Assembly: GCF_027533625.1 (NCBI RefSeq)
Contig: NZ_JAQAGZ010000001.1
Location: forward strand, 1 to 64,000
Reading direction: 5' to 3'
Length of the DNA stretch: 64,000 nt
From: Paenibacillus gyeongsangnamensis
Lineage (GTDB): Bacteria > Bacillota > Bacilli > Paenibacillales > NBRC-103111
This document shows, piece after piece, positions 43,469 to 52,567 of the stretch. The number at the start of each line of letters is the position of its first letter. The first letter of the stretch is position 1. Under the pieces are notes generated by a model, which did not search any database, was not told the DNA's origin, and saw only the letters and a list, made by a program, of their open reading frames with translations. The position numbers and the translations under genes were made by a program.

Positions 43469-44497
43469 CTACTTCAGTCCACACAGATGAAGTAGCAATT
43501 CTTCATTATCTTGCCAAACAGGAGTATCCTTCGGAACATCATTGTTTACATATGTTTTCTCAAGAGCGGCTTTTAACATCGAAGTATCGACTGAAGCGTA
43601 GATATCAGTCGTGTTTACGCTAGTGTGTCCCAGAAAATCTTTAATGTAGGAAAGTGGCATTCCCGTCTGGTATAAATGCATGGCACGCGTGTGCCGAAAC
43701 AGATGAGGATGTACTCGTTCGGGAACTTCCGGACAAACGAGTCTGGCAGATGCTCCGTAACGATTCAGGAAACTTGCGACATTGTCCGAGGACATTTTTC
43801 CGGTCTTGCCTTTAATAACCGTGTAAAAGAGCAGATCATTGTTATGCATGGTTTCCGGATGGAAGTGCTTCATATACAAGTTGAGATGCTGTATAGTTTT
43901 TTTCAGTAGTGGAACCGCACGTGTTTTTTGTCCTTTGCCCGTAAGGTAGACGCAAGGCACGCTATCATTCAGGTGCAAATCCTTTAATCGGAGATCCAAT
44001 ACCTCTTGAATGCGGGCACCGGTATCATATAGAAAAATCATGAAGAATCGGTCACGGATACCGCGGCGAGTATTCTCATCAGGCTGTTGAAACAAGGTTG
44101 ACAATGCTTTTTCGGACATATAGGTAATGGCCGCGCTGGGCGCTTTTTTCAATGGTACTTTGCTGAGTTCCATGTAGGCTAGCATGAGCGAAGCATCTTC
44201 CTGTGCCGCATACTTGAAGAAGGATTTTAATGCTGCCAGCCTGTGATTCCTTGTGGATGCGCTGCATTTACGTTTGGTTTGAAGCCAATCCAAAAACTCT
44301 CCGATGAGTACATGATTGAGCCTATCAAAGGTGATTTTGGAAAACGAGAGTCCTTTTTGTTCCTTCATAAAAGTTCTCAGCAGATGAATTGTATCCCGGT
44401 AGGCTTTCACCGTGTTTTCAATGCAGCATCGGTTCTTTGGCAGATAAACCAGGAGAAAATTGCGCACATATTTAAAAAAACGATCATCAACCTTCAT
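43469..44497 (-). CDS. Tyrosine recombinase, third of a trio
   Basis: A 342-residue integrase. The SAM-like N-terminal core-binding domain (CCIENTVKAYRDTIHLLRTF) is followed by the catalytic domain: R162 in DTGARIQEVLDL, K near 187-191 (GKGQKTRAVPL), H265-x-x-R268 in HPHLFRHTRA, H291 in LGHTSVNTTDIY and the nucleophile Y300. All residues are present, so the protein could be active. The start overlaps the stop of the second recombinase (ATGA). Three consecutive overlapping recombinases are diagnostic of RIT or Tn554-like modules. Confidence 0.88.
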   Translation of the reverse strand: MKVDDRFFKYVRNFLLVYLPKNRCCIENTVKAYRDTIHLLRTFMKEQKGLSFSKITFDRLNHVLIGEFLDWLQTKRKCSASTRNHRLAALKSFFKYAAQEDASLMLAYMELSKVPLKKAPSAAITYMSEKALSTLFQQPDENTRRGIRDRFFMIFLYDTGARIQEVLDLRLKDLHLNDSVPCVYLTGKGQKTRAVPLLKKTIQHLNLYMKHFHPETMHNNDLLFYTVIKGKTGKMSSDNVASFLNRYGASARLVCPEVPERVHPHLFRHTRAMHLYQTGMPLSYIKDFLGHTSVNTTDIYASVDTSMLKAALEKTYVNNDVPKDTPVWQDNEELLLHLCGLK

Positions 44498-45455
44498 CCT
44501 GTAACCTCCGGAATCAAATACGAGAATCGTTCCTCGGCTTCAGAAGTCAGAACAGGGAAGAATTCCGGAACCAGATGCAGGTAGTAGTCGGTCTCCATTA
44601 AATGCTCATGGCCGAGATACATTGAGAGGTACGGTAAATATGCATTCAAGTCCTTCTTTTCCATAACCCACTGATTCAGCCGATTTACGGCAAACGTGTG
44701 ACGGAAATCATGCACACGCGGAGGGTTTCCACTGACACTGACTATGCCAGTCTTGTTCCAAAAATCATGGAAGGTATAACCTGAAAAATCCTTTCTGTAG
44801 CGATGCCCGCGATGATTCGGAAAAAAATAGGTTCGATCGGGAAAGATGTAACTGACTTTTTCATGATAGACCCTACAGAGCTGTAGAATATCCTCGGACA
44901 ACATAACCGTTCTGTCCTTATGCCCTTTGGACTGACGGATGGTAAGTTTACCTGTCGTCAGGTCAACATGCTCGACTTTCAACTTGGTAACTCTGAGGAA
45001 CGTAAGCCACAACAGTACAGTACCCGAAATATGACAGGTACAACCAAATGTCGTGCTGGACTGTTTTGGTTGTATTCGCATTGATCTAATGCGAAGAAAA
45101 ATGCCTTCAATTCTTGCTTCGTGTAAATGTGTGGAATGTACCTGATTCCTTTTGCCGGTATGCCTGAAGGAACCACATACGCCTCTACTCCGACGCTGTT
45201 CAGATACTTTGCAAATTGGCGAATTGGAGTAATCCTGCGAATAAGCGTGTTCACATGCTCATCTGGTCGTTGTTCCGCCCAGTGCATGACCAGTTCACGG
45301 GTAAGTTGCCTTTCTTGCGGATAATGTTCCATACAAAATCGATCAAATGCCTTCAGCCGTTTTTGACATTCTTCATATGGAAATCCAACTGCGCGCTTTT
45401 GCTGAATGAAATCTTCCAGTTGTCTCTTAAAGTTGCTGGAGAACATGCCGCTCAT
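44494..45455 (-). pseudogene. Tyrosine recombinase, second of a trio, frameshifted
   Basis: From ATG 45455 (overlapping the first gene's stop as ATGA) the product reads SSNFKRQLEDFIQQKRAVGF to the arginine box VLYCCGLRSSE, where a missing base near 44996 sends it to an early stop. In the next phase it resumes VTKLKVEHVDLTTGKLTIRQ (with SKGHKDRTV), then HDFRHTFAVNRL (H-x-x-R), YLGHEHLMETDYYL (H and probable Y) to the end at 44494. All catalytic residues remain, split by the one-base deletion. Confidence 0.85.
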
Positions 45456-45790
45456 TTCCATTCTTCCTTTGCAACTTCGATCCCATTCATCCCCAAGGCG
45501 CATGCACGAAGATGCTCCAAATCGGTTGAAAGATATATTTTGGTTGTATCCTTGTTAGCGTGGCCAAGAATACTGGATATAATCGGCTGCGGCGTCTCGG
45601 CGGCCAAAAGCCGGGCTGCGACAGAATGCCTTAAACAATGGGGGCCTCGTCGTTCTCCTTTGCCTTGTCTGATCCCAGCTTCTTTCATGCAGCTGCTGAT
45701 CACCTGGTACAAACCAGCATTTTGTGAAATTTGGGTATACGGTGCCTGACTACGCAGAAATACATAGGGGTCCAGTGATTTTGGCGTGAA
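45452..45790 (-). pseudogene. Tyrosine recombinase, first of a trio, C-terminal fragment
   Basis: The frame is open from about 45790 without start and reads DPYVFLRSQAPYTQISQNAG, LYQVISSCMKEAGI, then the catalytic GPHCLRHSVAARLL (H-x-x-R), ILGHANKDTTKIYLSTD (H, Y) and the end EVAKEEWK. The N-terminal domain and the first catalytic arginine are lost. The cut at ~45790 adjoins the two-gene DAC unit. Confidence 0.85.
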
Positions 45791-45992
45791 CTAATATTCG
45801 GACTCATAAGAATGAGTGTTGAAACTAGGATTTATTTACGACAGACAAGTTATTTTACGCTATGTGGGATAGTTAGTTTCTATATTCGTTATACATACCT
45901 GACGATAACATATTCAGTTGTTATAAGTTTCCAAACTTCTTATGATGTGGTATGATACTCGCATCTACGTATGTGGGGGAAATTATGACATT

Positions 45993-47042
45993 ATGACAAG
46001 ATTAATTTATATGAACGCAGGAGATAAAATTATGGAATGTCTGGAAAACGAGAACATTCCTTTTTGTGATGTCCTAAAACGGAGTTTATTGAGTCTGCTT
46101 TCCAAAATTTGTATATATGAAGAAGAGGAAGTTAAGATCAGGCCAATGATCTTAGTTGCTAGAAACTTAGATTCAATGATTTCTAAAATTCCTAGTCTAT
46201 TCCTTGAAACAGTCCGTATTAGTGATGGATGTGATATTACTGGAAAAGATATGATGAAGCAATTAAAAGCCATTATTCCTTTTTGTAATAATGGCTGGAC
46301 TGCATATATAAATATAATAGAAGATAGTCATATAAGTTACGGAGTAATAAGATCTTTTGGTTTAAAGACTAATTCATTTACAGATCTAATTTTTTCTTTA
46401 GCAGATAGTGAAGATGGCGGATTGTTATATTTTTCTGTCAAAGGCAAAACTGAAATCTTCCTAAAAGGTCTTAAAACTGTAGATCAGGTAATTGATACGA
46501 GATTTATTTCTAGTGAAGGTATAGGTGAGCAAACAAATGCTGTTGATATGCTGCTGGAAGATATAACAAGAGGGGTAACATCCCAAAAATTGAGTGAGAT
46601 AAAAATTCTTTACTCAAAGCTGCTTCAGTTAACTTTACAAAAAGTACATGGCACAATTTGTACAGTTATCAAAAAGGATGTCAATTTAAACGATATTGCA
46701 TTATTTAAAGATGGAATAAGATTTTCCGAAATAATTGATTTAACAGAATATGCTGAAAAAGCGTTAATGGAAAAAGCTGATTCTAGTGAATTAGAAAAAT
46801 ATTATGCCATATCTGGTCTTATGCTTGAAATGATGAACGTAGATGGCATTACCATAATTGACGAGGCTGGACGAATAAGAGGGTATAATATTTTTGTTGA
46901 ATCACAACAGGGTATTGAAATAACTGGCGGGGCTAGAACGAGGGCTGCACATACGATTGTACAGTCTAAGAATAAAAACATAGTAGGGGTCTACCTGCAG
47001 TCTCAGGATGGCAATGCTTCTTATTGGAGGAATGATCTATGA
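45993..47042 (+). CDS. Divergent diadenylate cyclase (DAC/DisA_N-like) domain protein
   Basis: A 349-residue soluble protein. The last ~130 residues follow the DAC domain of DisA/CdaA enzymes: HGTICTVI (in place of GALIV) near residue 219, the helix LEKYYAISGLMLEMM leading to VDG at 284-285 (the DGA catalytic aspartate motif), the strand GRIRGYNIFVES, and GGARTRAA at ~313-320 in the place of GTRHRAA (R-T-R for R-H-R), then IVGVYLQSQDG. The N-terminal ~215 residues (IPSLFLETVRISDGCD, NNGWTAYINIIEDSHISYGV, LLYFSVKGKTEIFL) are a separate alpha/beta domain, perhaps a sensor. Start: ATG 45993 with GGGGGAA 11 nt upstream, or ATG 46032 with AGGAG at 8 nt. It is coupled by ATGA to the next gene. Predicted role: nucleotide-second-messenger synthesis or sensing in a conflict or stress system (inference). 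Confidence 0.65.
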   Translation: MTRLIYMNAGDKIMECLENENIPFCDVLKRSLLSLLSKICIYEEEEVKIRPMILVARNLDSMISKIPSLFLETVRISDGCDITGKDMMKQLKAIIPFCNNGWTAYINIIEDSHISYGVIRSFGLKTNSFTDLIFSLADSEDGGLLYFSVKGKTEIFLKGLKTVDQVIDTRFISSEGIGEQTNAVDMLLEDITRGVTSQKLSEIKILYSKLLQLTLQKVHGTICTVIKKDVNLNDIALFKDGIRFSEIIDLTEYAEKALMEKADSSELEKYYAISGLMLEMMNVDGITIIDEAGRIRGYNIFVESQQGIEITGGARTRAAHTIVQSKNKNIVGVYLQSQDGNASYWRNDL

Positions 47043-48334
47043 GTTTTTCTCAAGATGGCAGTATGGTGCTTTGGCAAGCTAACACAATAAATACTATTTC
47101 ATTAATTGATGCAGATAAAGCAAATGAGATTATACCTTATGCTATCGGGTTAAGAGACAAAGAAAAAAGTAAGATAGTCCAAGCTTTTGATGCAAGATTA
47201 TATGATATGGCTACAGAATATACTTGGAAAAGAACAATTAATAAATTAAAATCCTCAGTATTAAAGTTAGGTATTGATTTTGTGTTAGAGATGCTCGGAA
47301 GACCGAATACCAGTGCTGATAACCCTGAAGATTCATTAACTGAGACAGATATTATTAATCTTTCTGCTGACTTGGGGATAATCGACAGAACGGCTAAACT
47401 CCTTATGCTCCAGCAAATTGATCTAATAAACCATTTTACTGATCCAGATGTTGACAGTGATATGCCTAAATTAATTGCATTAAGCTGTCTGTCAACTTGT
47501 GTTCAGTATGTTCTGGGTCAAAATAACGAAACAGACATTGAATTCAATAACTTTAGAGATAGATTATATAAGGAATCTTTAGCTGATGATGATAGTTTGT
47601 TTATCTTGCTGGATGATTCACCATATTTTTATAAACGTACAGTGATTCGCACCCTTCTTAGTCTAATTAAGAATTCAAGGGGCGGCGAACGTGACAATGT
47701 ATTGCATAATTTTGATCGTTTTATTCCAAGGTTGTGGGACAAAATCTCTGGTGAAGATAAATGGTCGATAGGGAACACGTATGCAGAAGCAATAAGTAAC
47801 GGGGATATTAAAGAAGCTTCATATTTTAAAAATGTATTAACCAAAGTAAAAGGTTTTGATTATGTCCCTGAAACTTTAAGGTCTCAGACATTCATTGAGA
47901 TCGCACATGATTTGCAAAGAGCTCATCTTAACTTCAATAATTTTTATAATGAGCCAAGTGCAGCTAGAAAATTAGAAGAACTAGGTACAATACCTTCTCC
48001 TGCATTCGGGACATGTATGACAGCAATTTTGATGTGTAAACTTGGCAACTCGTATGGGATATCAGATAGTGCTCAGCCTTATCTGAATAGAATGCTAAGT
48101 AGAGTATCGGATGTTAGATGGAAATATTACCTAGATGAAGTGCTTTTGAACGAGAGTAATATTTTAATTAAACTGTTGAGAGATAAACCCTATAAAAATT
48201 GGTTTGAGTTAATTAGTGAGTTTAAATTGAATGATTTGTCATTGGACAACCAAAATGTACGAAGGTTAATTGAACTTTCTGTTTCTGGTAAGCGACCACT
48301 AGTCGAAAAGATAGTAAATGAATATTTACAGTAA
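47039..48334 (+). CDS. Unknown all-helical protein coupled to the DAC gene
   Basis: A 431-residue cytoplasmic protein with no recognised family. Its start overlaps the DAC gene stop (ATGA), so the two are translated together. The first ~40 residues (DGSMVLWQANTINTISLIDA, DKANEIIPYAIGL) may be a small beta/alpha unit; residues ~45-430 look like consecutive amphipathic helices with acidic loops, without membrane segments, Walker motifs, HEPN R-x4-6-H or nuclease signatures that I can see. By position it is the likely effector, regulator or scaffold of the DAC protein. Codon use is AT-rich like its partner and unlike the surrounding insertion sequences. Confidence 0.65.
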   Translation: MSFSQDGSMVLWQANTINTISLIDADKANEIIPYAIGLRDKEKSKIVQAFDARLYDMATEYTWKRTINKLKSSVLKLGIDFVLEMLGRPNTSADNPEDSLTETDIINLSADLGIIDRTAKLLMLQQIDLINHFTDPDVDSDMPKLIALSCLSTCVQYVLGQNNETDIEFNNFRDRLYKESLADDDSLFILLDDSPYFYKRTVIRTLLSLIKNSRGGERDNVLHNFDRFIPRLWDKISGEDKWSIGNTYAEAISNGDIKEASYFKNVLTKVKGFDYVPETLRSQTFIEIAHDLQRAHLNFNNFYNEPSAARKLEELGTIPSPAFGTCMTAILMCKLGNSYGISDSAQPYLNRMLSRVSDVRWKYYLDEVLLNESNILIKLLRDKPYKNWFELISEFKLNDLSLDNQNVRRLIELSVSGKRPLVEKIVNEYLQ

Positions 48335-48420
48335 ATTATAAAAATGGCAAAGAAACCTGTCTGAAAGAGAGGCCACTGAAGAACTTACTGTTTTTCTTCT
48401 TCGGCGGCAAGCTCATAATC

Positions 48421-48466
48421 AAAGAAGACATCTACCCAAATTTTTGGGGAGATGTCTTCTTTTTTA
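48421..48466 (+). terminator. Strong terminator of the DAC unit
   Basis: AAGAAGACATCTACCCAAA pairs with TTTGGGGAGATGTCTTCTT and runs into TTTT. It lies 87 bp past the second gene's stop and precedes the IS1182 fragment. Confidence 0.8.
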
Positions 48467-48496
48467 GGTCTTATTCGGGGATATCAACCCTAGATT

Positions 48497-48868
48497 TCAA
48501 TCCGTTAATTTCAATATTCGCTTTAGATTCACTGCAAATATGGACATGGCTCCTTGCAATTGCATACCAAGCAGACCCGAGGATGTGGCGACATCGTACC
48601 CGTGTCCGTGTTTGAGTTCACTGTTTTTGGCTTCAATTTTGTAGCGTTCCTTGGCTTTTACTTTGAAATACTCCGTTTCTTGGAATGCCATTTGTTCCGA
48701 ATGCTCGTCGGACTTAATGCTCACAGAGTAGGTTTTGCTTTTAGCACCCTCTTTGTAGCAGCCTTCCTTTAGCGGACAACGCTTGCATTTCTCGATGTCG
48801 AAAAAGTAGGTGTCCGTCTGGTTCGCGCCAACGCCTTTCTTGCCTTGCCGAGCCTTTCGAATAGCCAT
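48497..48868 (-). pseudogene. IS1182-family transposase, C-terminal fragment
   Basis: The 123-residue frame contains the cysteine cluster CKRCPLKEGCYKE and the EAKNSELKHGHGYDVATSSG segment followed by AMSIFAVNLKRI, the C-terminal end of IS1182-type DDE transposases. The N-terminal two thirds are missing; the frame enters unrelated sequence after 48868. Confidence 0.85.
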
Positions 48869-49124
48869 ATGTTTTCGTCAAGATAATTTTGAGCCACTGC
48901 GATTAAATCAAAACTGAGCCATTCTGAAAATTTTTCATTACATGTCCATTCTTTTTATAGGTGTGTCTTATTACACCCCTTTTTTTGGAAGCATAATTTT
49001 GCCACAGTAAATTGGAAGCATAAGCATGTCAAAACGGCAAACTTATGGGTTAAGTGACAGTGTCCTCCATAAAAATTTGTATAAGTCAAGATCGCACATC
49101 ACGGCAGCAAAACCTCTCTCTACC
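48869..49124. other. Mobile-element debris
   Basis: No gene. Two short repeated motifs (TTTTGAGCCACT, AAACTGAGCCATTCTG; and TTGGAAGCATAA twice) look like remnants of insertion sequence ends of the IS21/IS66 kind. Assignment is weak. Confidence 0.35.
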
Positions 49125-49269
49125 CGCTTCGAAACTTAATTTGTAACTATATATTGCAGTCCTTATTTTCACTTCAAAACTTAATTTGTAACTAAAAAAA
49201 GAGTGATTTTCCTGCAAACCCTTGATAACACTGACTTTATTCACTTCAAAACATATTTGTCACCCGACA
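49125..49269 (-). mobile_element. Transposon end with three transposase-binding-like repeats
   Basis: On the minus strand the sequence starts TGTCGGGTGACAAATATGTT at 49269 and holds three copies of a 22-24-bp unit (GTGACAAATATGTTTTGAAGTG, then AGTTACAAATTAAGTTTTGAAG at 49170-49193, and AGTTACAAATTAAGTTTCGAAG at 49125-49148). A TGT terminus followed by several spaced repeats is the architecture of Tn7-like/MuA-type transposon ends. The element body would extend left; no transposase of that type is in the window, so this is an orphan end. Confidence 0.55.
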
Positions 49270-49315
49270 ATTGAGTCGAATTCTTTTATAAGAATTTAAA
49301 GAGTTAGTCAAAAAG

Positions 49316-49507
49316 AAAGGTCTTCAAAAGTTAATAATCCCGGTACGTCCAAGTTTTAAAATGGATTATCCGTTAGTACCTTTTGAAGATTACATCTACA
49401 AGAAACGAGAGGACGGCTCGCCATTTGATCCATGGATTCGAACACACTGGAAGATGGGGGCAAAAATCATAAAGCCAATCCCTCATGCCTTCAATGTTAA
49501 AGATTAA
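49316..49507 (+). pseudogene. C-terminal fragment of an acyl/acetyltransferase-like protein
   Basis: The open stretch reads LIIPVRPSFKMDYPLVPFED, YIYKKREDGSPFDPWIRTHW, KMGAKIIKPIPHA and stops at 49507. This resembles the middle of GNAT-like enzymes that have a VRP..K..YPL..ME.Y..W...DG.PFDPW.R.H...G block. There is no start and the conserved acetyl-CoA motif is missing. It begins 47 bp after the orphan transposon end, so it may be the gene broken by that insertion. Confidence 0.5.
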
Positions 49508-49597
49508 GGAATGGGAAGAATGGACGGCGGTTTAGATAATAAAATTTCTGGTAATAATTATTATTATAACATGATTATTTGAATAGGAGACAAATGA

Positions 49598-49738
49598 ATG
49601 GAACAGAAGGAACAATTAATAACAGAGGCATTTGAACTTGATGTTAGTGTTGAAGGATTAAGACCACAAATTAGACTTGTTATAGATCCACTTACTAGGG
49701 AAATCATGGGATTTGACTTGTTAACTAAACTAGAGTGA
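49598..49738 (+). CDS. 46-residue ORF, unknown
   Basis: A short frame with a good ribosome binding site (AATAGGAGACAA). The product has the acidic start MEQKEQLITEAFELDVSVEG followed by LRPQIRLVIDPLTREIMGFD. It could be a small regulatory or toxin-type peptide or a truncated gene; no partner is visible. 49739-50137 carries nothing I can support. Confidence 0.4.
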   Translation: MEQKEQLITEAFELDVSVEGLRPQIRLVIDPLTREIMGFDLLTKLE

Positions 49739-50144
49739 TGTTATCGGAAGTAAACAATACTGAATAATTTAATAGTTCTCTTGCTATGTTGCAACATGTA
49801 TCTAACATCTATCATTGCAAGACTCTTTTATTTGTAATTGGATAAAATGTAATTATTGAAGCTTTCAAATTATAAATAACTTGTAATAAATAATACTTTC
49901 AAGAACCTCGATGAAGTATGTATTACTTAATGTTGAATTTTAATAGAGAAGGTTTGATAGAGCTTAGCTCGGCTTCGTTAATATACATTTCCTTTATGAA
50001 ATATTTGGAATTTACAATATCAATAGCGTTTAAATTATGAAAAAAGTGCTTTTTTATTTTTGGAACTCATCCCAAATAGGATAGCTTAGTAGAGAAAAAG
50101 TAATACTAGAAAAAAATTTATCAAACAATGGTATAAATAAAAAC

Positions 50145-50176
50145 GCGATACCGAAAAATGGTATCGTGTTTTTTAT
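50145..50176 (+). terminator. Rho-independent terminator
   Basis: GCGATACC pairs with GGTATCGT around GAAAAAT and runs into TTTTTT. It is isolated; the transcript it ends is not known. Confidence 0.65.
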
Positions 50177-50365
50177 TGTTTCTTTTTACATGGCTGATTT
50201 GCTTATAAAAATCATGCATTTACATGAATAATAATACGGTTTCTCAGTAGTGGATAGTCTCAACAATTATGAAAAAATGGATCTTCCTGAAAAGTATACC
50301 TTTATATATTTATCATTAATTATGAAAACGACCCTTGTTAAATCAACGATTCTCAAGTTAATTTT

Positions 50366-50416
50366 CTCAATAATTATGACGCCACACACTTGGTGTGTGT
50401 TGTCATAATTGCTGAG
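50366..50416. repeat. Long hairpin with CACACA core
   Basis: CTCAATAATTATGAC pairs with GTCATAATTGCTGAG and the inner arms CACACAC/GTGTGTG continue the stem, about 22 bp in all. A related hairpin is at 50641-50676. No gene overlaps with confidence. Confidence 0.55.
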
Positions 50417-50640
50417 AGTATTTTCAAAATTAGAGAGAGAGATAATCATAGTAATTGAGAAATGAATAATTATGCATGAATATGCATATCAACGCAAGGG
50501 TTTCTTCACACTAGCTGGTGTGCACGACGATGAGGTGGATTTCTGGTTCTGCTTGGCGAACGAGATTACTTGGGGCAAAAATATAATGCCGTGGTAACGT
50601 TGACGCATCAAGGTTTTTTGAACTCATATTTCTCTGTAAT

Positions 50641-50676
50641 TCTGACAACACACACGGCTATATGTGTGGTGTCAGA
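50641..50676. repeat. Second hairpin with CACACA core
   Basis: TCTGACAACACACA pairs with TGTGTGGTGTCAGA around CGGCTATA. The inner part (GACAACACACA / TGTGTGG..GTC) repeats that of 50366-50416. Confidence 0.55.
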
Positions 50677-50878
50677 TCGAATATTTTGTGATAAGAACGG
50701 AAACAGATATTTCGCTAGAATTTCTTTTGAAAATGTGGGTTCTATGATTTAGTGGGCAAGTGACTTTGTTGCTAAGGGACTATCGGATTGTTTCATAAAA
50801 AGATCCATCTTGACATCTCGAAATATACTGTGTATTCTCATTATGTGTTTACTCAATATAATAATACACCATTAAGTG

Positions 50879-51153
50879 AGCTATCCGCTAAGGAGGCCAA
50901 ATGGTAGAAAGAGGGTGTCGCGAATATTCTAACTGTTATAGTACAAAGTCTTTTGATTCTTGTTTTTTTCTTTAGCAGTCTGAGTAAAATTGCTGGTGCG
51001 ACCATGCAGGTCGAAGCGTTTAATCATTTAAAGCTGCCACAATGGTTCAGAACATTTACAGGATTTGTACAATTGATTGGCGTTGCAGGACTGATTGCGG
51101 GCTTTTGGAATAAGGTTTTCTCTCAATATCAACATTATGGATAGCTTGTACGA
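50879..51153 (+). pseudogene. Duplicated 5' part of the DoxX-like gene
   Basis: This stretch repeats 52637-52920 almost base for base, from the CTATCCGCTAAGGA block upstream through the coding part VFFFSSLSKIAGATMQVEAF, LPQWFRTFTGFVQ and AGLIAGFWNK. After that it breaks and joins an RHS-like fragment. It is a direct-repeat copy produced by a duplication around the OYE gene. Confidence 0.85.
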
Positions 51154-51324
51154 TGCTGTGGATGGGCAGTCTGCAGCGAACACCGCCGCGACGGCCAACG
51201 CAACGTACGACTACTATGCGAACGGGCAGGTAAAGTCGATTACGTACCCGACTTTGGCTGACGGCACAGTCTTAAAGAGAGTCTATGATTTACCTTACTG
51301 TAGAAGAGAGAAGAGTTTTTTGTA
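51154..51324 (+). pseudogene. RHS/YD-repeat fragment
   Basis: The codons give SAANTAATANATYDYYANGQ and VKSITYPTLADGTVLKRVYD, a classic YD repeat of RHS/WapA-type wall-associated proteins, often polymorphic toxins. It is GC-rich compared with the flanks and lacks the rest of the gene; the frame ends at 51324 after unrelated codons. Confidence 0.7.
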
Positions 51325-51508
51325 GATACACAGATTAAATTCATTCTTTACCATCTAACGTACTAACGTACAAGGTTGAATCCACTTGAGATTATGTCTT
51401 TAAGAAGAGACATGAGCAGATTGAAAAAGCAATTAACATGTCTGCATAAATATTTTTTAAGAATAGACTCATAGAGATTTAATCACATATAAATAAGGAG
51501 ACAAAATC

Positions 51509-52567
51509 ATGACAAAATTCCCCCAAAGGTTGTATGACCCTGTTAAAATCGGAGCGTGGCATCTGCACACACGCACGGCAATGGCTCCTATGACTCGCTG
51601 CTTTGCTGATGATCAAACAGGAGTTATTACTCCTGAGGTAGTAGAATATTATCGTAAGCGAGCTGCAGATGGAGTCGGATTGATTATTACTGAGGGCGTT
51701 GTCATTAGCCCACGTGCGAAGGGAAATCCTGGAGTACCCGGTATTTATACAGCAGAACAAATTACTGCTTGGAAAAAAGTGACCGAAGCGGTTCATAAAG
51801 AGGGTGGAACGATTATTGCGCAGATTTGGCATGTAGGTCGTGCATCTCATCATGAATTAACTGCTGGTATGCTTCCCCAAGCCCCTTCTGCTATTCGTGC
51901 CGAAGGTCTTATACCACGTTTTCGTAAACCTTATGATATGCCAGAAGAAATGAGCAAGGATGATATTAAAGAAGTAATCAATCAGTTTGCACAGGCAGCC
52001 AAAAACGCCATTGAAGCTGGTTTTGATGGTGTGGAGATTCACGGTGCTCATGAGTACCTAATCAGCCAATTCAATTGGGAAGGTACCAACAAACGGACAG
52101 ACAAATATGGTGGTGACTTAAAAGAGCGGCTTACCCTTATGAAAGAAGTGTTCGGTGCAGTGATTGATGCAATTGGTACAGATCGTACCATTATGCGTTT
52201 TTCTACATTCGGAACCGGTAATCCTCTCGATATGTGGGAAGATCCTGAATTGACAATCCGTACTTTTGTAGAAGCGTTTAAAAAAGTAGGAGCAACTATC
52301 ATTCATCCATCTACTATGGATTTCACTCAAGTGATAGCTGACGGAAAAACCTTGCATCAGCTCGTCAGAAAGTATTGGGATGGTGTAATCATCGGTGTAG
52401 GTAATTTAACTGCCGAAACAGCTGAACAAGCTTTGGAAGAAGGAACAATTGATCTGGCTGCATTTGGTCGTCCGCTTATTGCCAATCCAGATTTTCTAAA
52501 TCGTATTAAGCATGGTGAAGAACTCATTGAATATGATGGAGCGAAACATCTTCCTATCCTTATCTGA
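51509..52567 (+). CDS. Old yellow enzyme family NADH:flavin oxidoreductase
   Basis: A 352-residue FMN-dependent alpha/beta barrel ene-reductase. Hallmarks are the N-terminal AMAPMTRCFA, the IIAQIWHVGRASH strand, EIHGAHEYLISQF (substrate-binding HxxH variant at ~175-185) and the FMN phosphate site (GVGNLTAETA, AFGRPLIANPDF). It reduces activated C=C bonds of electrophiles such as quinones and enals. AAGGAGAC lies upstream. It is placed before a DoxX protein, an azoreductase and a MarR regulator, which together resemble a quinone/electrophile defence set. Confidence 0.92.
   Translation: MTKFPQRLYDPVKIGAWHLHTRTAMAPMTRCFADDQTGVITPEVVEYYRKRAADGVGLIITEGVVISPRAKGNPGVPGIYTAEQITAWKKVTEAVHKEGGTIIAQIWHVGRASHHELTAGMLPQAPSAIRAEGLIPRFRKPYDMPEEMSKDDIKEVINQFAQAAKNAIEAGFDGVEIHGAHEYLISQFNWEGTNKRTDKYGGDLKERLTLMKEVFGAVIDAIGTDRTIMRFSTFGTGNPLDMWEDPELTIRTFVEAFKKVGATIIHPSTMDFTQVIADGKTLHQLVRKYWDGVIIGVGNLTAETAEQALEEGTIDLAAFGRPLIANPDFLNRIKHGEELIEYDGAKHLPILI

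Noticed and set aside
43469..45790. Phage integrase of a prophage
   Set aside because: Three adjacent overlapping recombinases and no phage structural or lysis genes nearby fit a RIT-like element instead.
49125..49269. Possible CRISPR array
   Set aside because: Only three repeats with unequal spacing and diverging sequence; the layout fits a transposon end, and no cas gene is present.
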